From: Citrobacter enshiensis
GTDB lineage: Bacteria; Pseudomonadota; Gammaproteobacteria; Enterobacterales; Enterobacteriaceae
DNA: 64,000 nucleotides
Assembly: GCF_029338175.1 (NCBI RefSeq)
Contig: NZ_CP119862.1
Coordinates: forward strand, 4,620,839-4,684,838
Reading direction: 5' to 3'
A program made the translations under genes and the position numbers. Under the pieces are notes generated by a model that saw only the letters and a list, made by a program, of their open reading frames with translations, had not been told where the DNA came from and searched no databases. Shown one piece after another: positions 31,256 to 42,617 of this stretch (positions are counted from its first letter, which is position 1; every line of letters starts with the position of its first letter).

Positions 31256-32680
31256 TTATTTGCTAATCCCATTGAATTTGTTCAATGTTTCTTCCATTTT
31301 GAGCGTTTCTTTACGGTTCAGTGGATAGAAGTAAATCAAAATCACTGCGGCCAAAAACAGGCATAACGCCGGTAAGAGATTCGCCATCGTGTAAATATTT
31401 TCCTGCACGATGCTGGTTTGAACAGCACCGCCCGTTGACGAAGATTGATAGCCGATGATAGCCAGCATAAAACCGCCGATGGCCCCTGCACATGCCTGAC
31501 CCACTTTGCGGGCAAAGAAGTTCACACCATAAACGGTGCCATCCTCACGGTTACCAGTGACATACTGATGATAGTCGCAAACATCAGTCATAAACGCCCA
31601 AATCATCAGGTTGAATAACCCGGCCCCCAGCGTCGCAAGGAACAGGAAGACCAGATAGACTTTCGCATCCGTAATGTGGATGAAGTACATAATCAGATAC
31701 ATCACCACCGAAAAGAACAGTGCGCCTACGCTGGCTTCTTTTTTACCAAATCGCTTCGTGAGCCAGGACGCCGATGGCGCCAGCAGAATCAGGGAACCAA
31801 AGGTAAACAGTAGTGCGACAGACATTGCTGCTTTATTGTGGAAATAGTCATTAAACAGATAGGTCATATTGGTGCCGGAGAGCCCCTGATTAATAACAAT
31901 AAGCAGATCAACAACAACCAGAACAATCAACGCCTTATTCCGTAACAATCCCTTCAGCAAAACAGAAACGGGCACGCTCTCTTTCTTTTCCACGCGCACG
32001 CGTTCTGTCGTTAAGTGACAGGTCAGTGTTAAAAAGATAAAAGCCAGTATTGAGCAGCCAATCGCAATCCAGAAGAAATGTTGCCCGGAAATAACCTGAC
32101 TTCCGTCAACAAGAGTTGTATACATCAGAATGGGAATAAAAAAGCCGGTTGCCCCGCCACCAATCGCCGAGCCAATGCTGCGGTAGGTTGAAAGCGAAAC
32201 ACGATCGTCCGGATTCGAGCTAATCGCTGCTGACATTGCACCATAAGGAATGTTAACGGTCGATAACAACGAACCATAAATAAAATAGGAACAACAGATA
32301 TAGATAATTTTCGCCGTTTCAGAAAATTCATGAACAAACGGCAGAAAAAGAACGACCGAAATGATGCAGAAAGGGTATCTCATGCGACGAACCCAGGGAT
32401 TAAAACGCCCATAAGCGGTCAGTTTAGACGTATCGCATAAGCGCCCTACGGCGACATCAACAAATGCATCAAAGAGTTTTGTCACAAAATAGAGCGACCC
32501 GACAATGACGCCGGAAACACCGAGCACGTTAGTGTAATAAATCATCAAAAAACTATTCACCAACCCAAGAATAAAACAGTTCCCCAGGTCGCCACACAAA
32601 TAACCAATTTTATCTCTGAATCCGAAAGGCCTAATGGCAATGCTTGCATTACTTCCTATAACATGTTCATCACTAGACAT
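31256..32680 (-). CDS. GPH-family sugar/uronide cation symporter
   Basis: A 474-residue, 12-helix carrier of the glycoside-pentoside-hexuronide:cation symporter family (MelB/UidB/YihO/YicJ type). Family features are KIGYLCGDLGNCFILGL near residue 25, TKLFDAFVDVAVGRLCD near 67 (the cation-site aspartates), GRFNPWVRR near 92 and MTDVCDYHQYVTG near 375. Start: ATG at 32680 with AAGGAG 8 nt upstream. It is downstream of a KdgM-like porin in the same direction, which points to uronide or oligogalacturonide-type substrates; the exact sugar is unknown. Absent from this position (yiiX-rpmE) in E. coli K-12. Confidence 0.88.
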   Translation of the reverse strand: MSSDEHVIGSNASIAIRPFGFRDKIGYLCGDLGNCFILGLVNSFLMIYYTNVLGVSGVIVGSLYFVTKLFDAFVDVAVGRLCDTSKLTAYGRFNPWVRRMRYPFCIISVVLFLPFVHEFSETAKIIYICCSYFIYGSLLSTVNIPYGAMSAAISSNPDDRVSLSTYRSIGSAIGGGATGFFIPILMYTTLVDGSQVISGQHFFWIAIGCSILAFIFLTLTCHLTTERVRVEKKESVPVSVLLKGLLRNKALIVLVVVDLLIVINQGLSGTNMTYLFNDYFHNKAAMSVALLFTFGSLILLAPSASWLTKRFGKKEASVGALFFSVVMYLIMYFIHITDAKVYLVFLFLATLGAGLFNLMIWAFMTDVCDYHQYVTGNREDGTVYGVNFFARKVGQACAGAIGGFMLAIIGYQSSSTGGAVQTSIVQENIYTMANLLPALCLFLAAVILIYFYPLNRKETLKMEETLNKFNGISK

Positions 32681-32784
32681 TATGTTAACTCCTTAGGCAC
32701 GTTATTCACGCGAATTATTCGTACGTCCTGATGGTCAGGGTAATAATAAATCGCGCTACCACTAACTCTATTTTCTATACTCGC

Positions 32785-32949
32785 CATACTTCAAATTGCA
32801 TGTGCGTTGGTTGCACTCGCTCGCCCTAATCACTTATTATCGGAATTCACGCCCTTGCGGCGTTATTCGGCTTGTAGTCTCGCGCCTGCATGATCAGGGA
32901 AAACGTTGTTCAAGACGCTGATGCGTGTTGAAATGCAATTCGAATGATG
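32785..32949. repeat. MITE-like dispersed repeat, copy 1
   Basis: A roughly 165-bp non-coding element in the porin-symporter gap, with imperfect 17-bp terminal inverted repeats (32785-32801 and 32933-32949, sharing AATTGCAT). The first 60 bases resemble the minus strand of 47735-47675 (shared GTTGG..GCA.TCGC and TCAC..TTATC). It looks like a non-autonomous enterobacterial intergenic repeat. Confidence 0.6.
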
Positions 32950-32976
32950 TTTTGTATATATAAATGGGATTAACAA

Positions 32977-33657
32977 TTAGAAGTTATAACCAAGGCCAAC
33001 ACGATAACGTGTCTGGCGATCGTCCGTCGTTGTCGTGTTATAACCTGAGGAGACGTTACCAATTTCAACAAACGGAACCCAGGAGCCTATCTTATAAGCA
33101 ACACGGAAGTTATATTCATAATCTTCTTTTTTGTTATTATACAAATCTTCACTATCAGCAATTTTATAAATGCCGTTTAGTTCAAACATCCAGTCATTGA
33201 TGTTATAACCGAGCCAGGCTTCTGGACGATAAACCATGCGGTCATCTTTACCGTCAGCGTTTCTACGCGCATATTCCTGACGGTAGCGGAACGCCGTCCA
33301 CCAGTTGTCATTGATATTATATTGTACGCGAAGGTAAGGCTTATAAATCGTGATATTATCACCCGTTTCAACTGCAATACCTGGCTGCCAGATAAGATCC
33401 CGCCAGGTGAATTGATAACTTGCAGTATACTCGTTACCGTTGCTTTCCATATTATTCCACGCATCATTAGATTGCGCATCATCGGAACGTGAAATGGCTT
33501 CTACTGCCACACCAAAACCAGTAGCAAAACGGTGAGACATATAAACACGATCATAGTTACGTCCATCGTCATAATATTCATGACGATAATCAACATAACC
33601 CGCGTGTGCGGCCGCAGAGAATAATGGAATAAGTAGTAACGCGGACTTTAATTTCAT
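32977..33657 (-). CDS. KdgM-family oligosaccharide outer-membrane porin
   Basis: A 226-residue, 12-strand barrel resembling Dickeya/Erwinia KdgM and E. coli NanC/OmpL. Signal peptide to AAAHA, then GYVDYRHEYYDDGRNYDRVY, SHRFATGFGVAVEAI, RPYLRVQ-like strand segments and the terminal DDRQTRYRVGLGYNF with C-terminal phenylalanine. Start: ATG at 33657 with AAGGG 6 nt upstream; an in-frame ATG two codons earlier abuts the Shine-Dalgarno and is rejected. A KdgR-like box lies about 220 bp upstream. With the GPH symporter it forms an uptake module for acidic oligosaccharides (inference). Confidence 0.9.
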   Translation of the reverse strand: MKLKSALLLIPLFSAAAHAGYVDYRHEYYDDGRNYDRVYMSHRFATGFGVAVEAISRSDDAQSNDAWNNMESNGNEYTASYQFTWRDLIWQPGIAVETGDNITIYKPYLRVQYNINDNWWTAFRYRQEYARRNADGKDDRMVYRPEAWLGYNINDWMFELNGIYKIADSEDLYNNKKEDYEYNFRVAYKIGSWVPFVEIGNVSSGYNTTTTDDRQTRYRVGLGYNF

Positions 33658-33791
33658 GACCATCCCTTTTTATACAAAATTAAGAAATCAATCCACATGC
33701 TTCTCCGAAAAGGAGCAGACAAAAAGGATTTATGAATAATTTTAAATTTCTAAATGATTGTATTTAAGCAGGAGAGATAAAACCTTTTAAA

Positions 33792-33821
33792 TTTTGCCAA
33801 CAAAAAAAATAAATGGCAAAA
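33792..33821. promoter_or_regulatory. Inverted repeat upstream of the KdgM-like gene
   Basis: TTTTGCCA (33792-33799) and TGGCAAAA (33814-33821) form a perfect 8-bp inverted repeat around an A-rich 14-nt spacer. It may be an operator; the protein is unknown. Confidence 0.4.
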
Positions 33822-33860
33822 ACGAAAAGATAAAAACGATGAAGGTCACTAATAGAAACA

Positions 33861-33904
33861 ATTTACCTATAAAATAGAAACGATGTTTTATTTTATAGGT
33901 AAAT
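33861..33904. promoter_or_regulatory. KdgR-like operator nested in a 15-bp inverted repeat
   Basis: ATAGAAACGATGTTTTATT (33874-33892) agrees with the KdgR consensus AATGAAACATTGTTTCATT at 14 of 19 positions, including GAAAC and TGTTT. It sits inside a perfect inverted repeat ATTTACCTATAAAAT (33861-33875) / its complement (33890-33904), upstream of the KdgM-like porin. Galacturonate-type control is suggested. Confidence 0.6.
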
Positions 33905-33954
33905 ATTATTCATTCAGCAAAGAAATGGGTTTTTCAATTTTAAATCTGCAGACA

Positions 33955-33978
33955 CAAAAAAAGCGCCGTAAGGCGCTT
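33955..33978 (-). terminator. rpmE terminator
   Basis: Minus-strand stem AAGCGCC (33978-33972) with GGCGCTT (33967-33961), 4-nt loop, and U-run from 33962 down to 33955. Strong. Confidence 0.92.
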
Positions 33979-33996
33979 TTTTCTGAGGAGCAAAAC

Positions 33997-34209
33997 TTAT
34001 TTGCTGCCCGGGATGCTGAAACGCTTGTTGAAGCGGTCAACACGGCCACCGGTTGCAACATCACGCTGCTTACCAGTGTAGAACGGGTGGCACTGGCCAC
34101 ATACGTCCAGGTTCAGATCGTGACCAACGGTGGAGCGGATCTGGATGGAGTTACCGCAAGAGCAGTTTGCAGTAATCATTTCGTATTTCGGGTGAATATC
34201 TTTTTTCAT
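33997..34209 (-). CDS. rpmE: 50S ribosomal protein L31 (zinc form)
   Basis: A 70-residue ribosomal protein bridging the subunits. The zinc-binding cysteines C16, C18, C37 and C40 (CSCGN and CGQCH) are all present, so this is the zinc-dependent C+ form. It is nearly identical to E. coli L31. It is divergent from priA, as in E. coli. Confidence 0.98.
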   Translation of the reverse strand: MKKDIHPKYEMITANCSCGNSIQIRSTVGHDLNLDVCGQCHPFYTGKQRDVATGGRVDRFNKRFSIPGSK

Positions 34210-34287
34210 GGGAAACCTCAGTTAAGGCCGCGTCGCTCTTCCAGCCCTAACGCCAGACACCACGCGATGTTGATAGTATAGTTTTGA

Positions 34288-36609
<2,322 letters not shown>

Positions 36610-36766
36610 CCCCCTCATGATGCGAGGAGGATCGAAATATTCAGGACTCATCACACTTTTTATGAAAATTCTGTAACCGCTTCCATTAACTATCTGATAA
36701 AAATGATCCTGACATTAGTTTTCCAGGGATAGGTCTGCGCCTGCATGCCCCAGGCGAGGAGAGAGA

Positions 36767-37792
36767 GTGAAACCGAAGAATCAGGTTGCTGCCGCTACAA
36801 TGAAAGATGTTGCTCTAAAGGCGAAAGTCTCAACAGCAACCGTGTCCCGCGCGTTAATGAACCCCGATAAAGTCTCCCAGTCGACCCGTAGTCGGGTTGA
36901 ACAGGCAGCCATGGAGGTGGGGTATTTACCGCAATCGATGGGGCGAAACGTTAAACGCAATGAATCACGCACTATCCTGGTGATAGTTCCGGATATTTGC
37001 GATCCGTTTTTCAGTGAAATTATCCGTGGCATCGAAGTGACCGCGGCAAAGCAAGGCTATCTGGTGTTGATCGGCGATTGCGCCCACCAGAATCAGCAAG
37101 AGAAAACGTTTATCAATCTGATCATCACCAAACAGATTGACGGCATGCTGTTGCTCGGTTCACGTCTCCCCTTTGACGCCAGTATCGAAGAACAGCGCAA
37201 TCTGCCGCCCATGGTGATGGCGAACGAATTTGCACCCGAACTGGAGTTGCCAACCGTTCACATCGATAACCTGACCGCCGCCTTTGATGCAGTGAATTAT
37301 CTGCATGAACAAGGGCATCAGCGTATTGGATGTATCGCCGGACCCGAAGAGATGCCGCTTTGCCACTACCGTTTACAAGGCTATGTCCAGGCATTGCGCC
37401 GTAGCGGTATTACGGTTGATCCGCATTATATCGCTCGCGGTGATTTCACCTATGAGGCGGGGGCAAACGCGCTTCAACAACTGCTCGAACTGCCGCAACC
37501 GCCTACGGCCGTGTTCTGCCATAGCGATGTTATGGCGCTCGGGGCGCTTTCCTGGGCCAAGCGCCGTGGTCTGAAAATCCCCGACGACCTGTCCATTATT
37601 GGTTTCGATAACATTGCGCTGGCGGAATTTTGTGATCCACCCCTGACTACCGTTGCACAGCCACGCTTTGAAATTGGACGAGAAGCTATGCTGTTATTGC
37701 TCGATCAACTGCAAGGACAGAATGTCAGCAGTGGTTCACGTTTACTGGACTGCGAGCTTATTATTCGGGGTTCAACACGCGCTTTAACTTAA
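36767..37792 (+). CDS. cytR: LacI-family cytidine repressor
   Basis: Represses nucleoside uptake and catabolism genes together with CRP; cytidine relieves it. The 341-residue protein has an N-terminal LacI-type helix-turn-helix (MKDVALKAKVSTATVSRAL at residues 12-30) and a periplasmic-binding-like effector domain. It matches E. coli CytR. The start is a GTG behind GGCGAGGAGAGA, as in E. coli. The link to this window's Tsx-like porin and nucleotidases is attractive but no CytR operator was identified there. Confidence 0.97.
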   Translation: MKPKNQVAAATMKDVALKAKVSTATVSRALMNPDKVSQSTRSRVEQAAMEVGYLPQSMGRNVKRNESRTILVIVPDICDPFFSEIIRGIEVTAAKQGYLVLIGDCAHQNQQEKTFINLIITKQIDGMLLLGSRLPFDASIEEQRNLPPMVMANEFAPELELPTVHIDNLTAAFDAVNYLHEQGHQRIGCIAGPEEMPLCHYRLQGYVQALRRSGITVDPHYIARGDFTYEAGANALQQLLELPQPPTAVFCHSDVMALGALSWAKRRGLKIPDDLSIIGFDNIALAEFCDPPLTTVAQPRFEIGREAMLLLLDQLQGQNVSSGSRLLDCELIIRGSTRALT

Positions 37793-37884
37793 AGTAAACG
37801 CTTTAAGACTCCCCTGTCTGGTCAAAGGCCCGTCGCTTAAGTAACATGGCGGGCTGACGAACGAATAAATACAGCGAAACGATA

Positions 37885-38889
37885 GTGGCACAACGAGATT
37901 ATGTACGTCGCGGCCAACCGGCACCTTCGCGGCGCAAAAAGAGCACCTCACGGAAAAAGCAACGCAACATGCCTGCGGTCTCACCAGCAATGGTCGCGAT
38001 TGCAGCCGCCGTCCTTGTGGCCTTTATCGGTGGTCTGTACTTCATTACTCATCACAAGAAAGAAGAGTCCGAAACACTGCAGGGCCAGAAGGTCGCCGGT
38101 AATGGATTGCCGCCAAAACCGGAAGAGCGCTGGCGCTACATCAAAGAGCTGGAAAGTCGCCAGCCTGGCGTACGTGCGCCTACCGAACCCTCTGCGGGCG
38201 GCGAAGTCATGAACCCGAACCAGCTCACCAATGAACAACGCCAGTTACTGGCGCAGATGCAGGCGGATATGCGCCAGCAGCCGACACAGCTGAACGAAGT
38301 GCCGTGGAACGAGCAGACGCCTGAACAGCGCCAGCAAACGTTGCAGCGCCAGCGTCTGGCCCAGCAACAAGTGCAACAACAACAGTGGACCAATACCCAG
38401 CAGGTTCAACAGCCGCGTACGCAACCTCGTGTGACTGAGCAGCCTTATCAGCAGCCGCAGCAGCAAACACGCACAGCGCAGACCGCCCCTGTACAGCAGC
38501 CTCGTCAGACGCAGCAACCCAAACAGACTGCGGCCGCACAGCCTTATCAGGATCTGCTGCAAACACCGGCGCACACCACCGCTGCACAGCCGAAAACGCA
38601 GCAGGCCGCACCGATTGCGCGAGCAGCGGAAGCGCCGAAGCCAACGACAGAGAAGAAAGATGAGCGCCGCTGGATGGTGCAGTGCGGTTCGTTTAAAGGC
38701 GCAGAGCAGGCAGAAACCGTACGTGCACAGCTGGCCTTTGAAGGTTTTGATTCCCGAATTACCACCAATAACGGCTGGAATCGCGTGGTTATCGGCCCTG
38801 TGAAAGGGAAAGAAAATGCCGACAGCACCATCAACCGCCTGAAGATGGCGGGTCACACAAACTGCATTCGACTCGCTACTGGGGGTTGA
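37885..38889 (+). CDS. ftsN: Cell division protein FtsN
   Basis: Late divisome activator of septal peptidoglycan synthesis. The 334-residue bitopic protein has a basic cytoplasmic tail (RRKKSTSRKKQR), one membrane helix at about residues 31-55, a long Gln-rich periplasmic linker and the C-terminal SPOR domain (about 255-334, RRWMVQCGSFKGAEQAE ... GWNRVVIGPVKGK) that binds denuded glycan strands. The start is GTG. It is about 15 residues longer than the E. coli protein as I recall it, the extra length being in the Gln-rich linker. Confidence 0.96.
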   Translation: MAQRDYVRRGQPAPSRRKKSTSRKKQRNMPAVSPAMVAIAAAVLVAFIGGLYFITHHKKEESETLQGQKVAGNGLPPKPEERWRYIKELESRQPGVRAPTEPSAGGEVMNPNQLTNEQRQLLAQMQADMRQQPTQLNEVPWNEQTPEQRQQTLQRQRLAQQQVQQQQWTNTQQVQQPRTQPRVTEQPYQQPQQQTRTAQTAPVQQPRQTQQPKQTAAAQPYQDLLQTPAHTTAAQPKTQQAAPIARAAEAPKPTTEKKDERRWMVQCGSFKGAEQAETVRAQLAFEGFDSRITTNNGWNRVVIGPVKGKENADSTINRLKMAGHTNCIRLATGG

Positions 38890-38913
38890 AACCCCCAAAA
38901 TCCCCCCCATCTA
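38884..38913 (+). promoter_or_regulatory. Sigma-32 heat-shock promoter of hslVU
   Basis: A -35-like GGTTGAAA (38884-38891) and -10-like CCCCATCTA (38905-38913) separated by 13 nt match the sigma-32 pattern CTTGAAA-N13/14-CCCCATNT. It overlaps the ftsN stop codon and lies about 70 bp before hslV. Confidence 0.8.
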
Positions 38914-38980
38914 TACTTGCATTACGCCCCGTAGACTGTGCGGGGCCAGTATTCTGCATTTGTAACCAAGGGGTCTGCTC

Positions 38981-39511
38981 GTGACAACAATAGTAAGCGT
39001 ACGCCGTAATGGCCATGTAGTCATCGCCGGTGATGGTCAGGCCACACTGGGTAATACCGTAATGAAAGGCAACGTGAAAAAAGTCCGCCGCCTGTACAAC
39101 GACAAAGTCATTGCGGGCTTTGCGGGCGGCACTGCGGATGCCTTCACACTGTTTGAATTGTTTGAGCGCAAATTAGAAATGCATCAGGGCCACCTGGTCA
39201 AAGCCGCCGTGGAGCTGGCGAAAGACTGGCGTACCGATCGCATGCTGCGCAAACTCGAAGCGCTGCTGGCGGTAGCGGATGAAAACGCCTCCCTTATCAT
39301 CACCGGTAACGGTGACGTCGTGCAGCCCGAAAACGATCTGATTGCCATCGGCTCAGGCGGCCCGTACGCCCAGGCGGCAGCACGCGCTCTGCTGGAAAAC
39401 ACCGAGCTCGGCGCGCGTGAAATCGCTGAAAAGGCGTTGGATATTGCAGGTGATATCTGCATCTATACCAACCACTTCCATACCATCGAAGAATTACCGT
39501 CTAAAGCGTAA
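38981..39511 (+). CDS. hslV: HslV peptidase subunit
   Basis: Proteasome-like threonine peptidase of the HslUV (ClpYQ) ATP-dependent protease. After removal of the first residue the mature chain starts [10 protein letters not shown], with the catalytic N-terminal threonine; GDGQATLGN and [11 protein letters not shown] are family motifs. 176 residues, GTG start behind AAGGGG. hslU follows after 9 nt. Confidence 0.98.
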   Translation: MTTIVSVRRNGHVVIAGDGQATLGNTVMKGNVKKVRRLYNDKVIAGFAGGTADAFTLFELFERKLEMHQGHLVKAAVELAKDWRTDRMLRKLEALLAVADENASLIITGNGDVVQPENDLIAIGSGGPYAQAAARALLENTELGAREIAEKALDIAGDICIYTNHFHTIEELPSKA

Positions 39512-39520
39512 GGATCTCCC

Positions 39521-40852
39521 ATGTCTGAAATGACCCCACGCGAAATCGTCAGCGAACTGAACAAGCACATTATTGGCCAGGACGCAGCGAAACGCTCCGT
39601 TGCTATCGCCTTACGTAATCGCTGGCGCCGCATGCAGCTCAACGAAGAGCTGCGCCATGAAGTGACCCCGAAAAATATTCTGATGATAGGCCCAACCGGC
39701 GTCGGTAAAACCGAAATCGCCCGTCGTCTGGCAAAACTGGCCAATGCGCCGTTCATCAAAGTTGAAGCGACCAAGTTCACCGAAGTGGGCTATGTCGGCA
39801 AAGAAGTTGATTCTATCATCCGCGATCTGACGGATTCAGCCATCAAAATGGTTCGCGTCCAGTCTATCGAGAAAAACCGCTTCCGCGCGGAAGAGATGGC
39901 GGAAGAGCGTATTCTTGATGTGCTGATCCCACCGGCGAAAAATAACTGGGGCCAGGCTGAACAACAGTCTGAACCGTCTGCTGCACGCCAGGCATTCCGC
40001 AAAAAACTGCGTGAAGGTCAGCTCGATGATAAAGAAATCGAGATCGATCTCGCCGCAGCACCGATGGGCGTTGAAATTATGGCGCCTCCGGGAATGGAAG
40101 AGATGACCAGCCAGTTGCAGTCTATGTTCCAGAACCTGGGCGGCCAGAAACAAAAACCGCGCAAACTGAAAATCAAAGATGCAATGAAGCTGTTGATTGA
40201 AGAAGAAGCAGCGAAACTGGTCAATCCGGAAGAGCTGAAACAGGACGCAATCGACGCGGTCGAGCAGCACGGTATCGTGTTTATCGACGAAATCGACAAA
40301 ATCTGTAAGCGCGGCGAATCCTCCGGCCCGGATGTCTCTCGTGAAGGCGTACAGCGCGACCTGCTGCCGCTGGTTGAAGGCTGCACCGTCTCCACCAAAC
40401 ACGGTATGGTCAAAACTGACCACATTCTGTTTATCGCTTCCGGCGCATTCCAGGTGGCAAAACCATCTGACCTGATCCCTGAGTTACAGGGTCGTCTGCC
40501 GATTCGCGTTGAGCTGCAGGCGCTGACCACCAGCGACTTTGAGCGTATTTTGACTGAACCTAACGCTTCTATTACCGTCCAGTACAAAGCGTTGATGGCG
40601 ACCGAAGGTGTGAACATTGAGTTCACCGAAGACGGTATCAAACGTATCGCTCAGGCAGCATGGCAGGTGAACGAAACCACCGAGAACATCGGTGCGCGTC
40701 GTCTGCACACCGTGCTGGAACGTCTGGTGGAAGATATCTCTTATGAAGCCAGCGATCTGAACGGTCAAAGCATAACAATTGATGCGGATTATGTGAGCAA
40801 ACATCTGGATGCGCTGGTCGCAGATGAAGATCTGAGCCGTTTTATCCTATAA
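39521..40852 (+). CDS. hslU: HslU ATPase subunit
   Basis: AAA+ unfoldase that feeds substrates to HslV. The 443-residue protein has Walker A GPTGVGKT at 57-64, the pore loop GYVG at 90-93, the inserted I domain (about 110-240), Walker B VFIDEID at 253-259, and the C-terminal tail ending RFIL that docks on HslV. Cotranscribed with hslV; a strong terminator follows. Confidence 0.98.
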   Translation: MSEMTPREIVSELNKHIIGQDAAKRSVAIALRNRWRRMQLNEELRHEVTPKNILMIGPTGVGKTEIARRLAKLANAPFIKVEATKFTEVGYVGKEVDSIIRDLTDSAIKMVRVQSIEKNRFRAEEMAEERILDVLIPPAKNNWGQAEQQSEPSAARQAFRKKLREGQLDDKEIEIDLAAAPMGVEIMAPPGMEEMTSQLQSMFQNLGGQKQKPRKLKIKDAMKLLIEEEAAKLVNPEELKQDAIDAVEQHGIVFIDEIDKICKRGESSGPDVSREGVQRDLLPLVEGCTVSTKHGMVKTDHILFIASGAFQVAKPSDLIPELQGRLPIRVELQALTTSDFERILTEPNASITVQYKALMATEGVNIEFTEDGIKRIAQAAWQVNETTENIGARRLHTVLERLVEDISYEASDLNGQSITIDADYVSKHLDALVADEDLSRFIL

Positions 40853-40882
40853 TCGCGTTCAATGCATTTTCATCATTGTTGA

Positions 40883-40905
40883 TGGGGCTGAAAAGCCCCA
40901 TTTTT
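40883..40905 (+). terminator. hslVU terminator
   Basis: Stem TGGGGCT (40883-40889) with AGCCCCA (40894-40900), GAAA loop, then TTTTT. Strong; it ends 14 bp before the menA start, so menA needs its own promoter within this region or read-through. Confidence 0.93.
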
Positions 40906-40918
40906 ATTGGCGCTAAAT

Positions 40919-41848
40919 ATGACTGAACAACAACAAATTAGCCGCTCACAGGCCTGGCTGGAAAGTTTACGACCCAAGACCCTACCGCTCGCCTTCGCGG
41001 CGATCATCGTCGGTACGGCCCTGGCATGGTGGAAAGGATTCTTCGACCCGCTGGTTGCTCTGTTGGCATTGATTACTGCAGGGCTGCTGCAGATCCTGTC
41101 AAACCTCGCTAACGACTATGGCGATGCCGTCAAAGGCAGCGACAAACCTGACCGCATTGGCCCACTGCGTGGAATGCAAAAAGGGGTTATCACTCAGCAG
41201 GAGATGAAGCGGGCGTTGATCGTCACCGTCGCGCTCATTTGCCTGTCCGGTCTCGCGCTGGTCTTCGTGGCATGCAACACGCTGACAGATTTTGTCGGTT
41301 TCCTGGTGCTGGGCGGCCTGTCGATTATCGCGGCCATCACCTACACCGTAGGTAACCGCCCGTATGGTTACATCGGTCTGGGCGATATTTCCGTACTGGT
41401 GTTCTTTGGCTGGCTGAGCGTCATGGGTAGCTGGTATTTGCAGGCACACTCGCTGATTCCTGAACTCATTCTACCGGCAACCGCCTGTGGTCTGTTGGCA
41501 ACGGCGGTGCTCAATATCAATAACCTGCGTGACATCAACAGTGACAAGGAAAACGGTAAAAACACGCTGGTTGTGCGTTTAGGCGCGGTCAACGCCCGTC
41601 GCTATCACGCCTGCCTGCTGATGGGGACGCTGGTCTGCCTGGCGTTGTTTAACCTGCTCTCTTTGCACAGCCTGTGGGGATGGTTGTTTATTCTGGCGGC
41701 GCCGCTTCTCATCAAACAGGCGCGGTATGTGATGCGCGAAATGGAACCGACGGCAATGCGCCCAATGCTGGAACGAACGGTCAAAGCCGCGCTATTAACT
41801 AACCTACTGTTTGTGGTTGGCATTTTCTTAAGTCAGTGGCCCGTTTAA
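40919..41848 (+). CDS. menA: 1,4-dihydroxy-2-naphthoate octaprenyltransferase
   Basis: Membrane prenyltransferase that attaches the octaprenyl chain in menaquinone synthesis. The 309-residue protein has about nine helices and two Asp-rich UbiA motifs, NLANDYGDAVKGSDKPDR near residue 66 and NNLRDINSDKENGK near 200. Start: ATG at 40919 (MTEQQQIS); a TTG four codons upstream is rejected. Matches E. coli MenA. Confidence 0.97.
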   Translation: MTEQQQISRSQAWLESLRPKTLPLAFAAIIVGTALAWWKGFFDPLVALLALITAGLLQILSNLANDYGDAVKGSDKPDRIGPLRGMQKGVITQQEMKRALIVTVALICLSGLALVFVACNTLTDFVGFLVLGGLSIIAAITYTVGNRPYGYIGLGDISVLVFFGWLSVMGSWYLQAHSLIPELILPATACGLLATAVLNINNLRDINSDKENGKNTLVVRLGAVNARRYHACLLMGTLVCLALFNLLSLHSLWGWLFILAAPLLIKQARYVMREMEPTAMRPMLERTVKAALLTNLLFVVGIFLSQWPV

Positions 41849-41940
41849 CTGACAAATATCAATTAACAATTGATGATTTTGCCAACAGTACACATAGCGC
41901 GATATACTAAAAATTCTCGCAGCAACTGAACGTTGATCCT

Positions 41941-42426
41941 ATGAAATACGATACTTCCGAGCTTTGTGACATCTACCAGGAAGATGTCAACGTCGTGGAA
42001 CCGCTGTTCTCTAACTTTGGAGGACGGTCGTCGTTTGGCGGACAAATCATTACGGTAAAATGTTTCGAGGACAACGGGTTGCTGTATGATCTGCTCGAAC
42101 AAAATGGCCGTGGACGCATCCTGCTGGTCGATGGCGGTGGTTCTGTCCGTCGTGCGCTGGTCGACGCCGAACTGGCGCGTCTGGCTGTACAGAATGAATG
42201 GGAAGGTCTGGTCATCTACGGCGCAGTGCGTCAGGTAGACGATCTGGAAGAGCTGGACATTGGTATTCAGGCGATTGCCGCCATTCCGGTGGGTGCCGCA
42301 GGTGAAGGCATTGGGGAAAGCGATGTGCGCGTCAATTTTGGCGGCGTGACGTTCTTTTCCGGCGACCATCTGTATGCCGACAATACCGGGATAATCCTTT
42401 CCGAAGACCCCCTCGATATCGAGTAA
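41941..42426 (+). CDS. rraA: Regulator of ribonuclease E activity A
   Basis: A 161-residue trimeric protein that binds RNase E and its degradosome partners and inhibits RNA turnover. It matches E. coli RraA over its full length ([34 protein letters not shown]). It was once misnamed MenG because it sits beside menA. A stable hairpin follows. Confidence 0.97.
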   Translation: MKYDTSELCDIYQEDVNVVEPLFSNFGGRSSFGGQIITVKCFEDNGLLYDLLEQNGRGRILLVDGGGSVRRALVDAELARLAVQNEWEGLVIYGAVRQVDDLEELDIGIQAIAAIPVGAAGEGIGESDVRVNFGGVTFFSGDHLYADNTGIILSEDPLDIE

Positions 42427-42450
42427 AGAAAATACCGCAATTCGGTGTGA

Positions 42451-42478
42451 TGCCAGTCGGTTAAACAACTGACTGGCA
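42451..42478 (+). terminator. rraA terminator hairpin
   Basis: A 12-bp stem (42451-42462 with 42467-42478, one G-U pair), AAAC loop, followed by ATTTACTTCG. Plausible terminator with a short U-tract. Confidence 0.75.
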
Positions 42479-42617
42479 ATTTACTTCGATTCTGGAAATC
42501 TCCAGACCCTCTTTTTTGCCACTTCACCCTTTCGATTCCCCCATTCAGCGCATTGACGAAGAAAAAACTCTCTCTATACCTAATGATGAATCTCATCACT
42601 CTCGTCACGGGGTCATC

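Noticed and set aside
38245-38910. 221-codon Leu/Arg-rich frame opposite ftsN
   Set aside because: Mirror of the CAG-rich linker codons of ftsN; not a real membrane protein.
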